The notes: generated by a model from the sequence alone, not told the origin. Counted from the stretch's first letter, positions 1-8,767 are shown. The stretch is DNA of 64,000 nucleotides from Clostridia bacterium (GCA_017463865.1 JAFTOI010000034.1:19635-83634); one strand, 5' to 3'. Numbers and translations: made by a program.

Positions 1-1
1 C

Positions 2-388
2 TACAAAAACAGCGAGGCCTACGCCGCCTATCGTCTGATGTGCACCGCAACCCTCGTCGAGCAGATCGCCTTCGCCGGTACGGTCGTCTGCCTCGGCCTC
101 ATGCTCATTTCCGTCATCCGCCGCGTCGATGCGGGGCTCCTGCCCGACCTGCGCGGCAAGATCGTCGGCTGGCTCGTGCTCGGCCTCCTTGCGGCGGCCA
201 GCGGCGTAGCCTACGACCTGCTTCTGCCCTCGGTCGAGTTCATCTGGCTCATCGACTTTGGCATTGGCCTGCTCTTCGCCGGCCACGCCTGGAAGGGCAT
301 CGGCGACATCAACGACGCCCTCGCGGTCAGCATCCGCGACGGACTATCTCAACAAGAAAGGATCGATCACGATGTACGAATCCATTAA
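2..388 (+). CDS. Hypothetical membrane protein, 5' end outside window
   Basis: The reading frame is open from the first bases of the window, so the start lies upstream. The visible 128 residues hold about three hydrophobic segments separated by short charged turns, which suggests a small integral membrane protein. I recognise no family motif. Its 3' end overlaps the start of the next gene by 17 bases, which implies translational coupling. The product cannot be assigned further. Confidence 0.6.
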   Translation, partial: YKNSEAYAAYRLMCTATLVEQIAFAGTVVCLGLMLISVIRRVDAGLLPDLRGKIVGWLVLGLLAAASGVAYDLLLPSVEFIWLIDFGIGLLFAGHAWKGIGDINDALAVSIRDGLSQQERIDHDVRIH

Positions 389-917
389 AACCCAAGCCGC
401 GCAGGCCGTGCGCGAGCTGCTCGCCGCCGCCCGCCTGCGCCCCGGCGATATCGTTGTGGTCGGCTGCTCGTCCAGCGAGATGGTCGGTGAGACCATCGGC
501 CACGGCTCAAGCCTCGAGGCGGCCCAAACCGCCTTCGGCGCCATCTATCCCATTCTCAAGGAGGCCGGCGTCTACCTCGCCGCCCAGTGCTGTGAGCATC
601 TCAACCGTGCCCTCATCCTCGAGCGTGAGGCAGCCGAGCGTTACGGTTACGAGATCGTCAGCGTCAAGCCCCAGCCCAAGGCCGGCGGCTCCTTCGCGAC
701 GACGGCTTACGAAAACTTCGCCGACCCGGTGGCCGTCGAGCACATCCGTGCCGCCGCTGGTCTCGACATCGGCGGTACGCTGATCGGCATGCATCTGCGC
801 GACGTCGCCGTCCCGGTGCGCCTCAGCCTCGACCACATCGGCAATGCTATCCTCCTCTGTGCCCGCACCCGTCCGAAATACATCGGCGGCAGCCGCGCTT
901 GCTACCCCGACGCATAA
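372..917 (+). CDS. UPF0340 / TIGR01440 family protein (YwlG-like)
   Basis: The protein has 181 residues. The ATG at 372 was chosen because a GAAAGGA Shine-Dalgarno lies upstream and because the upstream extension of the frame is coded by the preceding membrane gene in another frame. The sequence follows the UPF0340 pattern: an N-terminal helix, then VVVGCSSSE near residue 30, a GHGSS turn, AAQCCEHLNRAL near residue 75, and DIGGTLIGMHLRDVAVPVR near the C-terminus. The family is widespread in Firmicutes and its biochemical role is not established. It overlaps the upstream membrane gene and lies 25 bases before an EEP-family gene. Confidence 0.85.
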   Translation: MYESIKTQAAQAVRELLAAARLRPGDIVVVGCSSSEMVGETIGHGSSLEAAQTAFGAIYPILKEAGVYLAAQCCEHLNRALILEREAAERYGYEIVSVKPQPKAGGSFATTAYENFADPVAVEHIRAAAGLDIGGTLIGMHLRDVAVPVRLSLDHIGNAILLCARTRPKYIGGSRACYPDA

Positions 918-942
918 ATTTCAAAAAGGAAGGAATCAAATC

Positions 943-1746
943 ATGTCTGAGCTGAACCTTCGCGCCCCCGGAACCGAAGTGCGCATCATGTCGAGCAACA
1001 TTCTCTTCGACAAGAGCCTCCCCGACCGTCTTCCGCTCATCGCCGACTACTACCGCGCCTGTGCCGCCGACGTCATCGGTTTGCAGGAAGTCAATAAGGT
1101 AGGCCTCGGCCTCTTCGCGCTGCTGACCGATCTCTACACCCCGGTCCCCGCGCAGCATGCCGACGGCAAGCACTGCTACACCCCCATCCTTTACCGCACC
1201 GATAAGTACGATCTGCTCGAGAGCGGCAGCGAGCTTTACGCCATGCGCGGTACCGACACCAAGTCGATGGCCTGGGTAGTACTGGCCGACCGTGCGACCG
1301 GCAAGAAGCTGGCTGTCATCAACTCGCACGGCTCGCTGATCCTCGCGGCTTACAAGCTCGAGGCCACCGACGCCGTCGAGGGCGAGCAGTGGCGGGTCGA
1401 CAATGTCCGTCAGATGCTCGAAAAGAAGGATGAGCTGCGCGCGAAATACGGCACTCTGCCCGTCTTCGTCACCGGTGACTTCAACACCAAGGCCGACCGT
1501 CCGTCGATCCTGGCCATGAAAGAGCAGCTGCCCGACAGCGCCGATGTGGCGACAGTCAGCCGTACCGACGGCTTCAATTCTTACCATAAGGCGCCCGGCC
1601 AGCCCTGCTCGGACGGCTCGCCCATCGACTTTATCTTTGTCACCGACGACGCTGTCGAGGTGCTGACCCACAACATGCCGAACGACGAGGCTGCGCTGGC
1701 CATTTCTGACCACTGCCCGGTCTATGTCGACGCTAAGCTGAAGTAA
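943..1746 (+). CDS. Endonuclease/exonuclease/phosphatase (EEP) family protein, cytoplasmic form
   Basis: This 267-residue protein is essentially a bare EEP fold. It shows RIMSSNILFD near residue 15, GLQEVN near 47 (catalytic Glu), TGDFN near 183 and a C-terminal SDHCPV (catalytic Asp-His). No signal peptide is present. The ATG at 943 is preceded by AAGGAAGG. It is a close paralogue of the C-terminal third of the next gene, down to shared DNA stretches around the RIMSSNILFD codons, so it probably arose by tandem duplication of that domain. The family includes DNases, phosphodiesterases and inositol phosphatases; the substrate is unknown here. Confidence 0.85.
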   Translation: MSELNLRAPGTEVRIMSSNILFDKSLPDRLPLIADYYRACAADVIGLQEVNKVGLGLFALLTDLYTPVPAQHADGKHCYTPILYRTDKYDLLESGSELYAMRGTDTKSMAWVVLADRATGKKLAVINSHGSLILAAYKLEATDAVEGEQWRVDNVRQMLEKKDELRAKYGTLPVFVTGDFNTKADRPSILAMKEQLPDSADVATVSRTDGFNSYHKAPGQPCSDGSPIDFIFVTDDAVEVLTHNMPNDEAALAISDHCPVYVDAKLK

Positions 1747-1762
1747 GCGGAAAGGGAATACT

Positions 1763-3493
1763 ATGAAATTTTGGAAACGCACCCTCCTGTTGGCCCTCTG
1801 CGGCCTGCTGCTCGCCGGCGCGACCGCCTGCGGCGGTGACGGCGGCGCGGCTGAGACGACCGACGCCGTGACCACCGCCGCGCCCGAGACCGAGGCGCCT
1901 CTGCCCGATATCGTGCTCAGCGCCGACTTCAAGCTCGTCCGCCCCGAGGACGCAGACCAGAGCATCGTCGACGCCGCGATGAATCTGCGCGCCGCGATCC
2001 AGAAGGGTACCGGTCTTGCGCTGGCACCCGCCTCCGACTGGTTCAACCCGCGTGAGGAGAACATTACCTTCCCGGCCACCGAGATCCTCATCGGCGCGAC
2101 TAACCGCGCCGAGACGGCGGCCGCCGCTGCGACCCTGCGCTGGGATGACTATGTCATCACGGCCGAGACGGGGAAGCTGGTCATCCTCGGCGGCAGCGAC
2201 GCGGCGACACTGGCCGCGATCACCTATTTTTCGAACAAATTTGCCGCGATGACCACCTTTGAGCCGGCCGAGCTCTACCGCTTCAACGCCAAATATGCCG
2301 TCGAGGACGTCCGCATCGGCGACGTTTCGCTGGCTGAATACACGCTTGTCTACCCCTACGCTGAGAAGGACAAGTACAGCGCGGTGGCCGAGTCGATCAA
2401 CGCGCGTCTGCGTGAGATCAGCGGCATTTCGCTCCCCACCATCACCGACCGGGACGATTCCGCTGCTCGGGAGCTCTGGCTCGGGCCGGTCAAGCGCGAC
2501 GGCGCGTCGGCTGAGGCACTGAGCGACCCGCTGGCCTGGAGCCTGACGGTGAAGGACAGCGCCATCCAGCTCACCGGCGGCAGCAGCTATACGGTCAGCA
2601 GGCTGTTCAACAGCCTGCTCGATGCTGCGATCACGAAGGCGGCTGACGCGGTGGTCACCCTCGAGCTGGCAACCTCCAACGGCACCGCCGAGCTGCCTGC
2701 CGTTGCCCTCGAGGCCGAGGCAGATGTGCGCATCATGTCGAGCAACATCCTCTTCGACAGCACGCTGGCCGACCGCGTGCCGCTGATCGCCAACTACTAC
2801 CTCGAGCACCTGCCCGACCTGATCGGCATGCAGGAGGTCAACACGACCGGCGAGAAGGTCTTCAGCCTCGTCCAAGAGTTCTACGGTGCCACCAATACCG
2901 AACACGCCGACGGCAAGCATTGCTACACGCCCATCCTCTATCGTAAGGACAAGTACAACCTTGTCGCCAGCGGCAGCTGCCTCTACGACTCCCGCGCTAC
3001 CGACACCAAGTCGATGTCCTGGGCGGTGGTCGAGAACAAGCAGACCGGCAAAAAGATGGCCCTCTGCAACACCCACAGCTCGCTGATTCTCGCCTCCTAC
3101 AACCTGACCGCGACCAACAGCGTCGAAGGCGAGCAGTGGCGCGTGGACAATGTCCGCCAGCTGCTCGAGCGGGTCGACCTGATCCGCGCCGAGTACGGCA
3201 ATATCCCGGTCTTCATCACCGGCGACTTTAACTCGAATGCGACCAAGGCCTCAATCCAGACCATGAAAAAGTCGCTGCCCGACAGCGCGGATCTGGCCAC
3301 TGTCAGCAAGACGAAGGGGATCAACTCCTTCCATAACGACCCCGGTCAGTCGACCGCCTCGGGCCTGCCCATCGACTTCGTTTTCGTCACCGATGACGTC
3401 GTCGAGGTGCGCACACACTACATCGACAACACCAAAAAGGGTGTCGCCATCTCCGACCACTGCCCGGTCTACATTGACGTGAAGCTGAAATAA
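1763..3493 (+). CDS. Secreted lipoprotein with C-terminal EEP hydrolase domain
   Basis: The 576-residue protein starts with a lipoprotein signal (KR, hydrophobic stretch, lipobox LAGATAC with Cys at about 23), followed by a Thr/Glu-rich linker. Residues about 45-315 form a region with no motif I recognise, containing two LGGS/LTGGS-type turns. Residues about 320-576 are an EEP domain with RIMSSNILFD, GMQEVN, TGDFN and SDHCPV motifs. It is predicted to sit on the outer face of the membrane. The gene follows its domain-only paralogue by 16 bases and is probably co-transcribed with it. It ends in a bidirectional terminator. Confidence 0.85.
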   Translation: MKFWKRTLLLALCGLLLAGATACGGDGGAAETTDAVTTAAPETEAPLPDIVLSADFKLVRPEDADQSIVDAAMNLRAAIQKGTGLALAPASDWFNPREENITFPATEILIGATNRAETAAAAATLRWDDYVITAETGKLVILGGSDAATLAAITYFSNKFAAMTTFEPAELYRFNAKYAVEDVRIGDVSLAEYTLVYPYAEKDKYSAVAESINARLREISGISLPTITDRDDSAARELWLGPVKRDGASAEALSDPLAWSLTVKDSAIQLTGGSSYTVSRLFNSLLDAAITKAADAVVTLELATSNGTAELPAVALEAEADVRIMSSNILFDSTLADRVPLIANYYLEHLPDLIGMQEVNTTGEKVFSLVQEFYGATNTEHADGKHCYTPILYRKDKYNLVASGSCLYDSRATDTKSMSWAVVENKQTGKKMALCNTHSSLILASYNLTATNSVEGEQWRVDNVRQLLERVDLIRAEYGNIPVFITGDFNSNATKASIQTMKKSLPDSADLATVSKTKGINSFHNDPGQSTASGLPIDFVFVTDDVVEVRTHYIDNTKKGVAISDHCPVYIDVKLK

Positions 3494-3531
3494 ACGAAAA
3501 GCGAGAACCGTATGGTTCTCGCTTTTCGTTT
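3492..3531. terminator. Bidirectional terminator between convergent genes
   Basis: A perfect 18-bp inverted repeat with a GTAT loop (arms 3492-3509 and 3514-3531) sits between the convergent EEP lipoprotein and serine hydrolase genes. The A/T-rich ends supply a T-run in both directions. Confidence 0.9.
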
Positions 3532-3534
3532 GGC

Positions 3535-4677
3535 TCAATATCCCAGCCCCGCGTACACCAGATTGCGCAGGCGGGGATGAACGATGGGCTCCTTGCTGTT
3601 GAGCATGTGCTGGAGGTAGACGATGGTGACTTCCTTCGCCGGGTCGCAGTGGACATACGCGCCGGCTGCGCCGCCCCAGCCGAACTCGCCGATCGACGAC
3701 AGTGTGCCGCCGCGGGCGGGATCGACCAGCGTGCGCACGCCATAGCCGTATCCGTAGCCGCGCATGGCGTCCCAGTTGAAGTCGGGGCGGGTGCGGTCAT
3801 CGAGGCAGTCAGAGCGGAGCAGATCGACGGCGCGCGCGGAGAGGATGCGGCTGCCGTTGGGGGCAACGCCCATGTGCGTCAGCGTCTCAGCGAAGAGAAT
3901 GTAGTCGTCGAGGCAGGAGATGGCGCCCGCGCCGCCGCTCTCAAACTTGGGGCCGAAGATATGGCTGTTGGTCAGGCCAACGTCGACGGTGTGGCCCAGC
4001 TTTTCCTCGAAGCGGTACTGCGCCGCCATGCGGGGGCGGAGGTCGTCGGTGAGGTGGTAGTAGGTGTTCTTCATGCCGATGGGATCGAGGATGCGGCGCT
4101 GTGCATAGGCTGAGAAGGGTTCGCCGACAATGGCCTCGATGAGGCGGAGCAGCACATCGTGCGAGAAACCGTACATCCAGTGTTCGCCTGGCTGGAAGTT
4201 GACGGGGCGGGTTGCGAAGGCGCGGATGATATCAGCCGTCGAGGGCGCGCCGTCGTGCTCAGCCATGCAGGCGAGGATCTCGGGGGCCTTGGTGTCATAG
4301 GGCAGGCCGGAGGTCATGGTGAAGAGGTGGCGCACGCGGATCGGCTTGGCCGGCACGAGGGAGGACTGCATACGGGAGTTGCAGACCTTGACCTTCATGT
4401 TGGTGAACTCGGGCAGATAGTTGGCAATGGGGTCGTTCATGATGAACTTCCCCTCCTCGAGCAGCTGCATGCCGGCCACGCAGGTGATGAGCTTCGAGGC
4501 GGAGTACATGAAATAGAGCGCGTCGCGGCGGATGGGCTCGCCGGTAGCAATGTCCTGGAAGCCGGCACTGTGGCGGAAGACCTCCTCGCCGCGATGATAG
4601 ACGACGATGTCGGAGGAAGGGATCCCCTCGGTGGGGTATAAGCTGTCGATGTAGGCTTTGAGATTGGTAAAGTTCAT
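3535..4677 (-). CDS. Serine hydrolase of the beta-lactamase / class C penicillin-binding family
   Basis: The 380-residue protein has the SxxK catalytic motif (Ser59-Ala-Ser-Lys62), a HLFTMTSGL segment typical of esterase/beta-lactamase family proteins, and a Tyr-Gly-Phe that would serve as the YxN-type motif. There is no signal peptide, so it probably acts in the cytoplasm as an esterase or peptidase and not as a secreted beta-lactamase. The ATG at 4677 was preferred over an upstream GTG because of an AAAGGG ribosome site 8 bases before it. It is divergent from a MerR-type regulator at 4844, which may control it. Confidence 0.85.
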   Translation of the reverse strand: MNFTNLKAYIDSLYPTEGIPSSDIVVYHRGEEVFRHSAGFQDIATGEPIRRDALYFMYSASKLITCVAGMQLLEEGKFIMNDPIANYLPEFTNMKVKVCNSRMQSSLVPAKPIRVRHLFTMTSGLPYDTKAPEILACMAEHDGAPSTADIIRAFATRPVNFQPGEHWMYGFSHDVLLRLIEAIVGEPFSAYAQRRILDPIGMKNTYYHLTDDLRPRMAAQYRFEEKLGHTVDVGLTNSHIFGPKFESGGAGAISCLDDYILFAETLTHMGVAPNGSRILSARAVDLLRSDCLDDRTRPDFNWDAMRGYGYGYGVRTLVDPARGGTLSSIGEFGWGGAAGAYVHCDPAKEVTIVYLQHMLNSKEPIVHPRLRNLVYAGLGY

Positions 4678-4709
4678 GGGGCACACCCTTTCGTTGGATT
4701 ACTGCCCCT

Positions 4710-4738
4710 ATTTTAGCAGTTTGGGCGCGAATTGTCAA
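4710..4738 (-). promoter_or_regulatory. Sigma-A type promoter of the serine hydrolase gene
   Basis: On the minus strand TTGACA (4733-4738) and TAAAAT (4710-4715) are separated by 17 bases, about 33 bases before the ATG. Confidence 0.75.
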
Positions 4739-4778
4739 GAGAAGGTGTGAACAATTTGTTAATTGTACGTCTGAAGGA

Positions 4779-4809
4779 TTGAAACTTACCCAGGGTAAGA
4801 TGGTATAAT
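4779..4809 (+). promoter_or_regulatory. MerR-type promoter with 19-bp spacer and embedded operator
   Basis: TTGAAA (4779-4784) and TATAAT (4804-4809) are 19 bases apart, with TGG just before the -10. The spacer starts with a perfect 7-bp dyad, CTTACCC-A-GGGTAAG (4785-4799). Over-long spacers holding a dyad are the hallmark of promoters twisted into activity by MerR-family activators. It reads into the MerR gene at 4844, so autoregulation is inferred. Confidence 0.8.
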
Positions 4810-4843
4810 GAAGCCGTAAATCCCATCCGAGAGGAGACTGCAC

Positions 4844-5752
4844 ATGAAAATGAAGGAGGTCTGCGCGCTGACCGGGCTGAGTGAGCGCGCGGTCAGGCTA
4901 TACTGCGAGCAGGGACTGCTCGCGCCCGCGCGCACCGAGGTGCGCGGCCGGGTCTATCTCGAGTTCGACGAGACCCACATCACCGAACTGCGGCAGATCG
5001 CTACGCTGCGCACTGCTGGCTTTTCGTTGGACGAGATCAAGACCATCTTCGATGAGCCGCACCTGATCGGGCAGCTGCTGCGCGGTCTGCGCGAGCGGCT
5101 TGAGCGTGAGCAGGGGGCGCAGAGCCGCGTGCTGGCGGCGCTGGATGAGATCGACCCCGCCGTGCCGCCAGCCGATGCTGCCGCGCTTTGCGCTGCGCTT
5201 GCACCGAAAGAAAAGGCGCGTGCCTATGAAAATGGTGCCGTTTTGCGGGACGGCGGGATGTCCTTCCGCGAGTTCTGCGAGCGGGGCATCTATGCCAGCG
5301 ACAGCTACACCAGCCTTGACCGCAATGTCGACCGCGGGCGGGTGGTGATGGAGGTGTTCCGGGTGCTGTATTGGCTCAGCGCCGGGCTGAATTTGTTGGT
5401 GAACCTTGCAAATGGAGGGATTTTCGGCGGGCTGATCGTGTTTGCGGTGCAGGTGGTGCTGTATATCTATCTTTTCCGCGGCGTGACGTGGATCCGCATT
5501 GTGATGGCTGTTTTTTCGTTTTTTGAGGCGTTCTTCTGCTTTGCCATGATGGCTGACTGCTGGCCGACTGTGCGGCAGGTATGGGCTACGACCGAGAGCG
5601 GGGTGACGACCCAGCAGATGGAGCAGACCGGGACGTGGATCGGTGTGGCGATTTTTGCGGTGATCGGGCTGATCTATGCGGCGGTGGTGTATTTTCTCGG
5701 CTTCAATGCGTGGGTGAGTGATTATTTGTATGATCGGTCGACGAGGAATTGA
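4844..5752 (+). CDS. MerR-family regulator with C-terminal membrane domain
   Basis: Residues 1-75 form a MerR winged helix (MKMKEVCALTGLSERAVRLY start, wing, LRQIATLRTAGFSLDEIK). A helical linker follows to about 105, typical of the MerR dimerisation coil. From about residue 165 to 295 there are four hydrophobic segments, so the regulator appears anchored in the membrane and could sense a membrane or envelope signal directly. The ATG has a GAGAGGAG ribosome site. The gene's own promoter holds a MerR-type operator. The divergent serine hydrolase is the obvious candidate target. The protein has no Cys pattern for metal sensing. Confidence 0.88.
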   Translation: MKMKEVCALTGLSERAVRLYCEQGLLAPARTEVRGRVYLEFDETHITELRQIATLRTAGFSLDEIKTIFDEPHLIGQLLRGLRERLEREQGAQSRVLAALDEIDPAVPPADAAALCAALAPKEKARAYENGAVLRDGGMSFREFCERGIYASDSYTSLDRNVDRGRVVMEVFRVLYWLSAGLNLLVNLANGGIFGGLIVFAVQVVLYIYLFRGVTWIRIVMAVFSFFEAFFCFAMMADCWPTVRQVWATTESGVTTQQMEQTGTWIGVAIFAVIGLIYAAVVYFLGFNAWVSDYLYDRSTRN

Positions 5753-5763
5753 GTGGGGATGGA

Positions 5764-5797
5764 AAAACAGGACGAATCCGAGGGTTCGTCCTGTTTT
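5764..5797. terminator. Bidirectional terminator
   Basis: A 13-bp perfect inverted repeat (5764-5776 / 5785-5797) with A-run and T-run flanks lies between the convergent MerR and lipoprotein genes. Confidence 0.9.
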
Positions 5798-5800
5798 ATT

Positions 5801-6298
5801 TTATTCCTCTTTTGCAAACGGACAGCCGTCGCGGATCGCTTCGATGTCGTCGATCCAATACAGCCCGTCTTGGGCGAGATAGAGCTTTCCGCTGCCGTTG
5901 GTGTACAGGGGGTCTGTCTTTTCCTGCCCGGCTTCGTCACGGGCGATGATTTGCTTCATGCCGTTTGTATAAACATATTGGCCGGAAGCGGTATCATAAG
6001 CGGCGTTCATTGTCCAGACGGTGTTTTCTGATACGCTGTTTGCCCATTCGGCAACGATAAGATAGTCGTTTTCGGCGGTTTTGCTTATCGTGAGCAGGCA
6101 GCGCGAGCTATCGATGTTCCGCCAGGTGCCGATGATGGAATCGGCATCATATGCGGCGGTTTGCTCGGCTGCGATGGTTTCTGCGGCGGTTGTGGTTTGG
6201 GCAGGTGCACTGTTCTCTGCGGGGCGCTCAGCTGAGCATCCGACGAGCAGCGAAAGAAGGAGCAGGGCGCAGAAAATGGTTGGCAGATTTTTTCGCAT
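5801..6298 (-). CDS. Small lipoprotein of unknown function
   Basis: The 165-residue protein starts MRKNLPTIF and has a clear lipoprotein signal ending in LLVGC at about residue 24. A Thr/Ala/Glu-rich linker follows, then a compact domain beginning IIGTWRNID near residue 65, which resembles small lipocalin-like or DUF-type beta domains (inference). The ATG at 6298 is preceded by AGGAGG; longer readings run into uxaC. It lies 16 bases downstream of uxaC and is probably co-transcribed with it. Confidence 0.75.
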   Translation of the reverse strand: MRKNLPTIFCALLLLSLLVGCSAERPAENSAPAQTTTAAETIAAEQTAAYDADSIIGTWRNIDSSRCLLTISKTAENDYLIVAEWANSVSENTVWTMNAAYDTASGQYVYTNGMKQIIARDEAGQEKTDPLYTNGSGKLYLAQDGLYWIDDIEAIRDGCPFAKEE

Positions 6299-6314
6299 GA
6301 TCGGCCTCCTGAAA

Positions 6315-7742
6315 TTAATTCTCGATCTTGAAGCCAAAGAAATCCTTGGTGTTGTTATAGCAGATATCGCAGACCATCTGCGCCAGGGCTTCCATATCTG
6401 CGGGATACAGGCCGCTCTCGACCCAGTCGCCGAGGAGCTGGCAGAGGATGCGGCGGAAATATTCATGACGGGGGTAGGAAAGGAAGGAACGCGAGTCGGT
6501 CAGCATGCCGAGAAAGTGGCCGAAGGCCGATTCGCTGGCGAGGGCTTGCATCTGGCGGCGCATGCCGTCGAGGTGATCGTTGAACCACCATGCGCTGCCC
6601 TGGGTGACGGTGGGCATACCGCTGCCATTGCCGCGCTGGAAGGCGCCGCAGAGGACGGCGACGGCCGCATCTTCGGCGGGGTTGATGGAGTAGAGGACGG
6701 TGCGGGGCAGGGCGTCTTCGCGCTCAAGGTAGTTAAGCAGCTGACCGAGTGCGGCGACCGAGCTGCCGCCGTGGATGACGTCAAAGCCAGAGTCAGGGCC
6801 GAGCCGGTTGAACATGCGCTCATTGGGGTTGCGCAGGACGCCGAAGTGGATCTGCGAGACCCAGCCGCGCTTGACGTATTCCTTTCCGAGGAAGCGCAGC
6901 ATCTGTGCGCGGAAGAGGGCGGCCTGCTCGGCGGTGACATCGCGGCCGTCGGAGGCGAGGGCGGTCCCCAGGGCTTCTTCGGCGTGGTAGGGATCAGGCT
7001 TGACGAAGGTGATGGCGTCGTTGATGCCGTGGTCGGCGGTCAGGCAGCCGTGGGCCGCGAAGCGGTCAAGGGCCACGGTCAGCGCCTGCTCGAGGGTGGA
7101 GAGGTTGGTGACGGCGACGCCGTTGGCTTCGCCGAGACGGGCGAGGTAGGCGGCGATTCCGGGCTTGTCGATGCCGAGCACCTTATCGGGGCGGAAGGCG
7201 GGGAGTACCTTGGTGGTGAAGCGCTCGTCAGCGGCGATAGCGGCGTGGTATTCGAGCTGATCGCAGGGATCATCGGTGGTGCAGAGCAGCTTGACGCGGG
7301 AGCGGGTGATGAGGCCGCGGGCGGAGAAGGCGGGATCGGCCAGCTTCTCGGCGGTCAGCTGCCAGATGATGTCGCAGTTCTGCTCGTTGATGATGAGGTC
7401 GCAGTCAAAGTAGCGGCGCAGCTCTAGGTGGCTCCAGTGATAGAGGGGATTGCCGATCAACTGGGGCATGCAGCGGCACCAGGCGCGGAATTTCTCATAG
7501 TCGGAGGCATCGCCGGTGATGCAGGCCTCGTCGATGCCGCAAGAACGCATGGCGCGCCACTTGTAGTGGTCGCCGCCCAGCCACAGCTCGCTGATGTTGC
7601 TCCAGCGCTTATCCTCGGCGATCTCGGCGGGGGAGAGGTGGCAGTGGTAGTCGATGATGGGCATTTTGGCGGCGTACATGTGGTAGAGGAGCTGTGCGGT
7701 CTTGGTGGTCAGCAGGAAGTCCTTGTCCATGAATTTTTGCAT
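6315..7742 (-). CDS. uxaC: Glucuronate (uronate) isomerase
   Basis: The 475-residue protein has the length of UxaC and its amidohydrolase-like signature: DYHCHLSP at residues 31-38 (metal-binding His33 and His35), WLGGDHYKWRAMR near 54, TTDDP near 156, and WWFNDHLDGM in the C-terminal third. UxaC converts D-glucuronate to D-fructuronate and D-galacturonate to D-tagaturonate in the cytoplasm. It is the middle gene of an operon whose first gene is a TIM-barrel epimerase. No uxaA/B or uxuA/B gene lies nearby, so the rest of the hexuronate pathway must be elsewhere. An AAGGAG site precedes the ATG. Confidence 0.95.
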   Translation of the reverse strand: MQKFMDKDFLLTTKTAQLLYHMYAAKMPIIDYHCHLSPAEIAEDKRWSNISELWLGGDHYKWRAMRSCGIDEACITGDASDYEKFRAWCRCMPQLIGNPLYHWSHLELRRYFDCDLIINEQNCDIIWQLTAEKLADPAFSARGLITRSRVKLLCTTDDPCDQLEYHAAIAADERFTTKVLPAFRPDKVLGIDKPGIAAYLARLGEANGVAVTNLSTLEQALTVALDRFAAHGCLTADHGINDAITFVKPDPYHAEEALGTALASDGRDVTAEQAALFRAQMLRFLGKEYVKRGWVSQIHFGVLRNPNERMFNRLGPDSGFDVIHGGSSVAALGQLLNYLEREDALPRTVLYSINPAEDAAVAVLCGAFQRGNGSGMPTVTQGSAWWFNDHLDGMRRQMQALASESAFGHFLGMLTDSRSFLSYPRHEYFRRILCQLLGDWVESGLYPADMEALAQMVCDICYNNTKDFFGFKIEN

Positions 7743-7754
7743 GATACGTTCTCC

Positions 7755-8618
7755 TTATCGTGATGTGATCGGGCGGTCGAGCAGGCTGCGCAGCAGGCGC
7801 AGGGATGCGTCCAGCTTGGCGTTGTCGATGCCGGCCTCGCTCATGACGGGCGACTCAAGGGTCACAGTGCCGGCGTAGCCGCGGGCGGTGAGGTCGGCGA
7901 GCAGGGCGGGGAAGTCGATGCTGCCCTCGCCGGGGTGCAGGATGGGGCGCAGGCGGGTGAAGTCGCGGTCAGCGCCGTTGCGCAGGTCGCTGATGTGGAT
8001 GTGCGCCAGCCGGTCACCGATGAGCCACGGGGTGGCGGTGAGGGAGTCGAGTTGGCGGTGGAAGGAGGCGAAGCGGGTATCGAAGACGTAGCGCTGGTCG
8101 GGGAAGGCAGCGCGGATGGCCGTCAGGTTGGTGATCGGGTCGGCGGTGGTGCAGGGGACGTTCTCGATGAGTACCTCGAGGCCGTATGCGGCGGCGGAGC
8201 GGCGCAGGGCGTCGAGGTGGCTGAGGTTGCCGTCGAGGTGTGCGTCCGAGTCGAGGCCTCCCCAGAGGTGCAGGACGATCTGCCGGGCGCCGATCCGCTG
8301 GCCCATTTCGCAGTTCTGTGCCCACAGGTTGTGGGCTTTTTGGCAGAGGGCGACGTCGTTTTGTGCAGCGCCGGTGCTGAGGAGGGTGCCGACGTCCTTG
8401 TCGGCGTGGATGATGGGGAAGCGCAGACCAGCTGCGGCGAAGTCACGGGCCATCTCGGGCAGCTTATCGAGGTAGGCGGGGAGCATCATCAGCTCGAGAC
8501 CGTCGAGGGGGACGCCGGCGCAGAGGGGCGGCATGACGCGGAGGATGTGGCGGTAGTCATAACCATTTACCCGGCCGATGATGGCGCCGGTTGAGCAGTA
8601 GAGGGGGAGTTTTGGCAT
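7755..8618 (-). CDS. Sugar phosphate isomerase/epimerase (AP endonuclease 2 TIM barrel)
   Basis: The 287-residue protein has the xylose-isomerase-like TIM-barrel pattern, with IVLHLWGG near 115, VLIENVPC near 150 (metal-binding Glu), and AHIHISDLRNG near 205 (His and Asp ligands). It ends with the GEGSIDFPALL segment and a final LESP strand. It is the first gene of the uxaC operon and 12 bases upstream of uxaC, so it probably interconverts a hexuronate or related sugar acid. The exact substrate cannot be read from sequence. Four proteins of this superfamily occur in the window. Confidence 0.85.
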   Translation of the reverse strand: MPKLPLYCSTGAIIGRVNGYDYRHILRVMPPLCAGVPLDGLELMMLPAYLDKLPEMARDFAAAGLRFPIIHADKDVGTLLSTGAAQNDVALCQKAHNLWAQNCEMGQRIGARQIVLHLWGGLDSDAHLDGNLSHLDALRRSAAAYGLEVLIENVPCTTADPITNLTAIRAAFPDQRYVFDTRFASFHRQLDSLTATPWLIGDRLAHIHISDLRNGADRDFTRLRPILHPGEGSIDFPALLADLTARGYAGTVTLESPVMSEAGIDNAKLDASLRLLRSLLDRPITSR

Positions 8619-8660
8619 GTGGTGGTGAGTACCTTCTCTCTGATTCGCAAATCTATCACC

Positions 8661-8689
8661 ATTCTATCACAGAATGCGAGAAACTGCAA
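8661..8689 (-). promoter_or_regulatory. Promoter of the epimerase-uxaC operon
   Basis: On the minus strand TTGCAG (8684-8689) and TAGAAT (8661-8666) are separated by 17 bases, about 40 bases before the first ATG. Confidence 0.6.
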
Positions 8690-8728
8690 GAAAAATTTGA
8701 AAATTCTCTTCCATATTATCTTACTTTG

Positions 8729-8737
8729 TGGTATAAT
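8729..8737 (+). promoter_or_regulatory. Extended -10 promoter before the PHP gene
   Basis: TGG-TATAAT lies 30 bases before the ATG at 8768. No good -35 is present at 17 bases, so the extended -10 probably carries the activity. Confidence 0.55.
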
Positions 8738-8767
8738 AATCAATATCTCATTTGAAGGAGCACGCTC

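Noticed and set aside
847-2091. 414-codon minus-strand frame over the EEP genes
   Set aside because: Antisense to two genes with complete EEP motifs; composition is that of a shadow.
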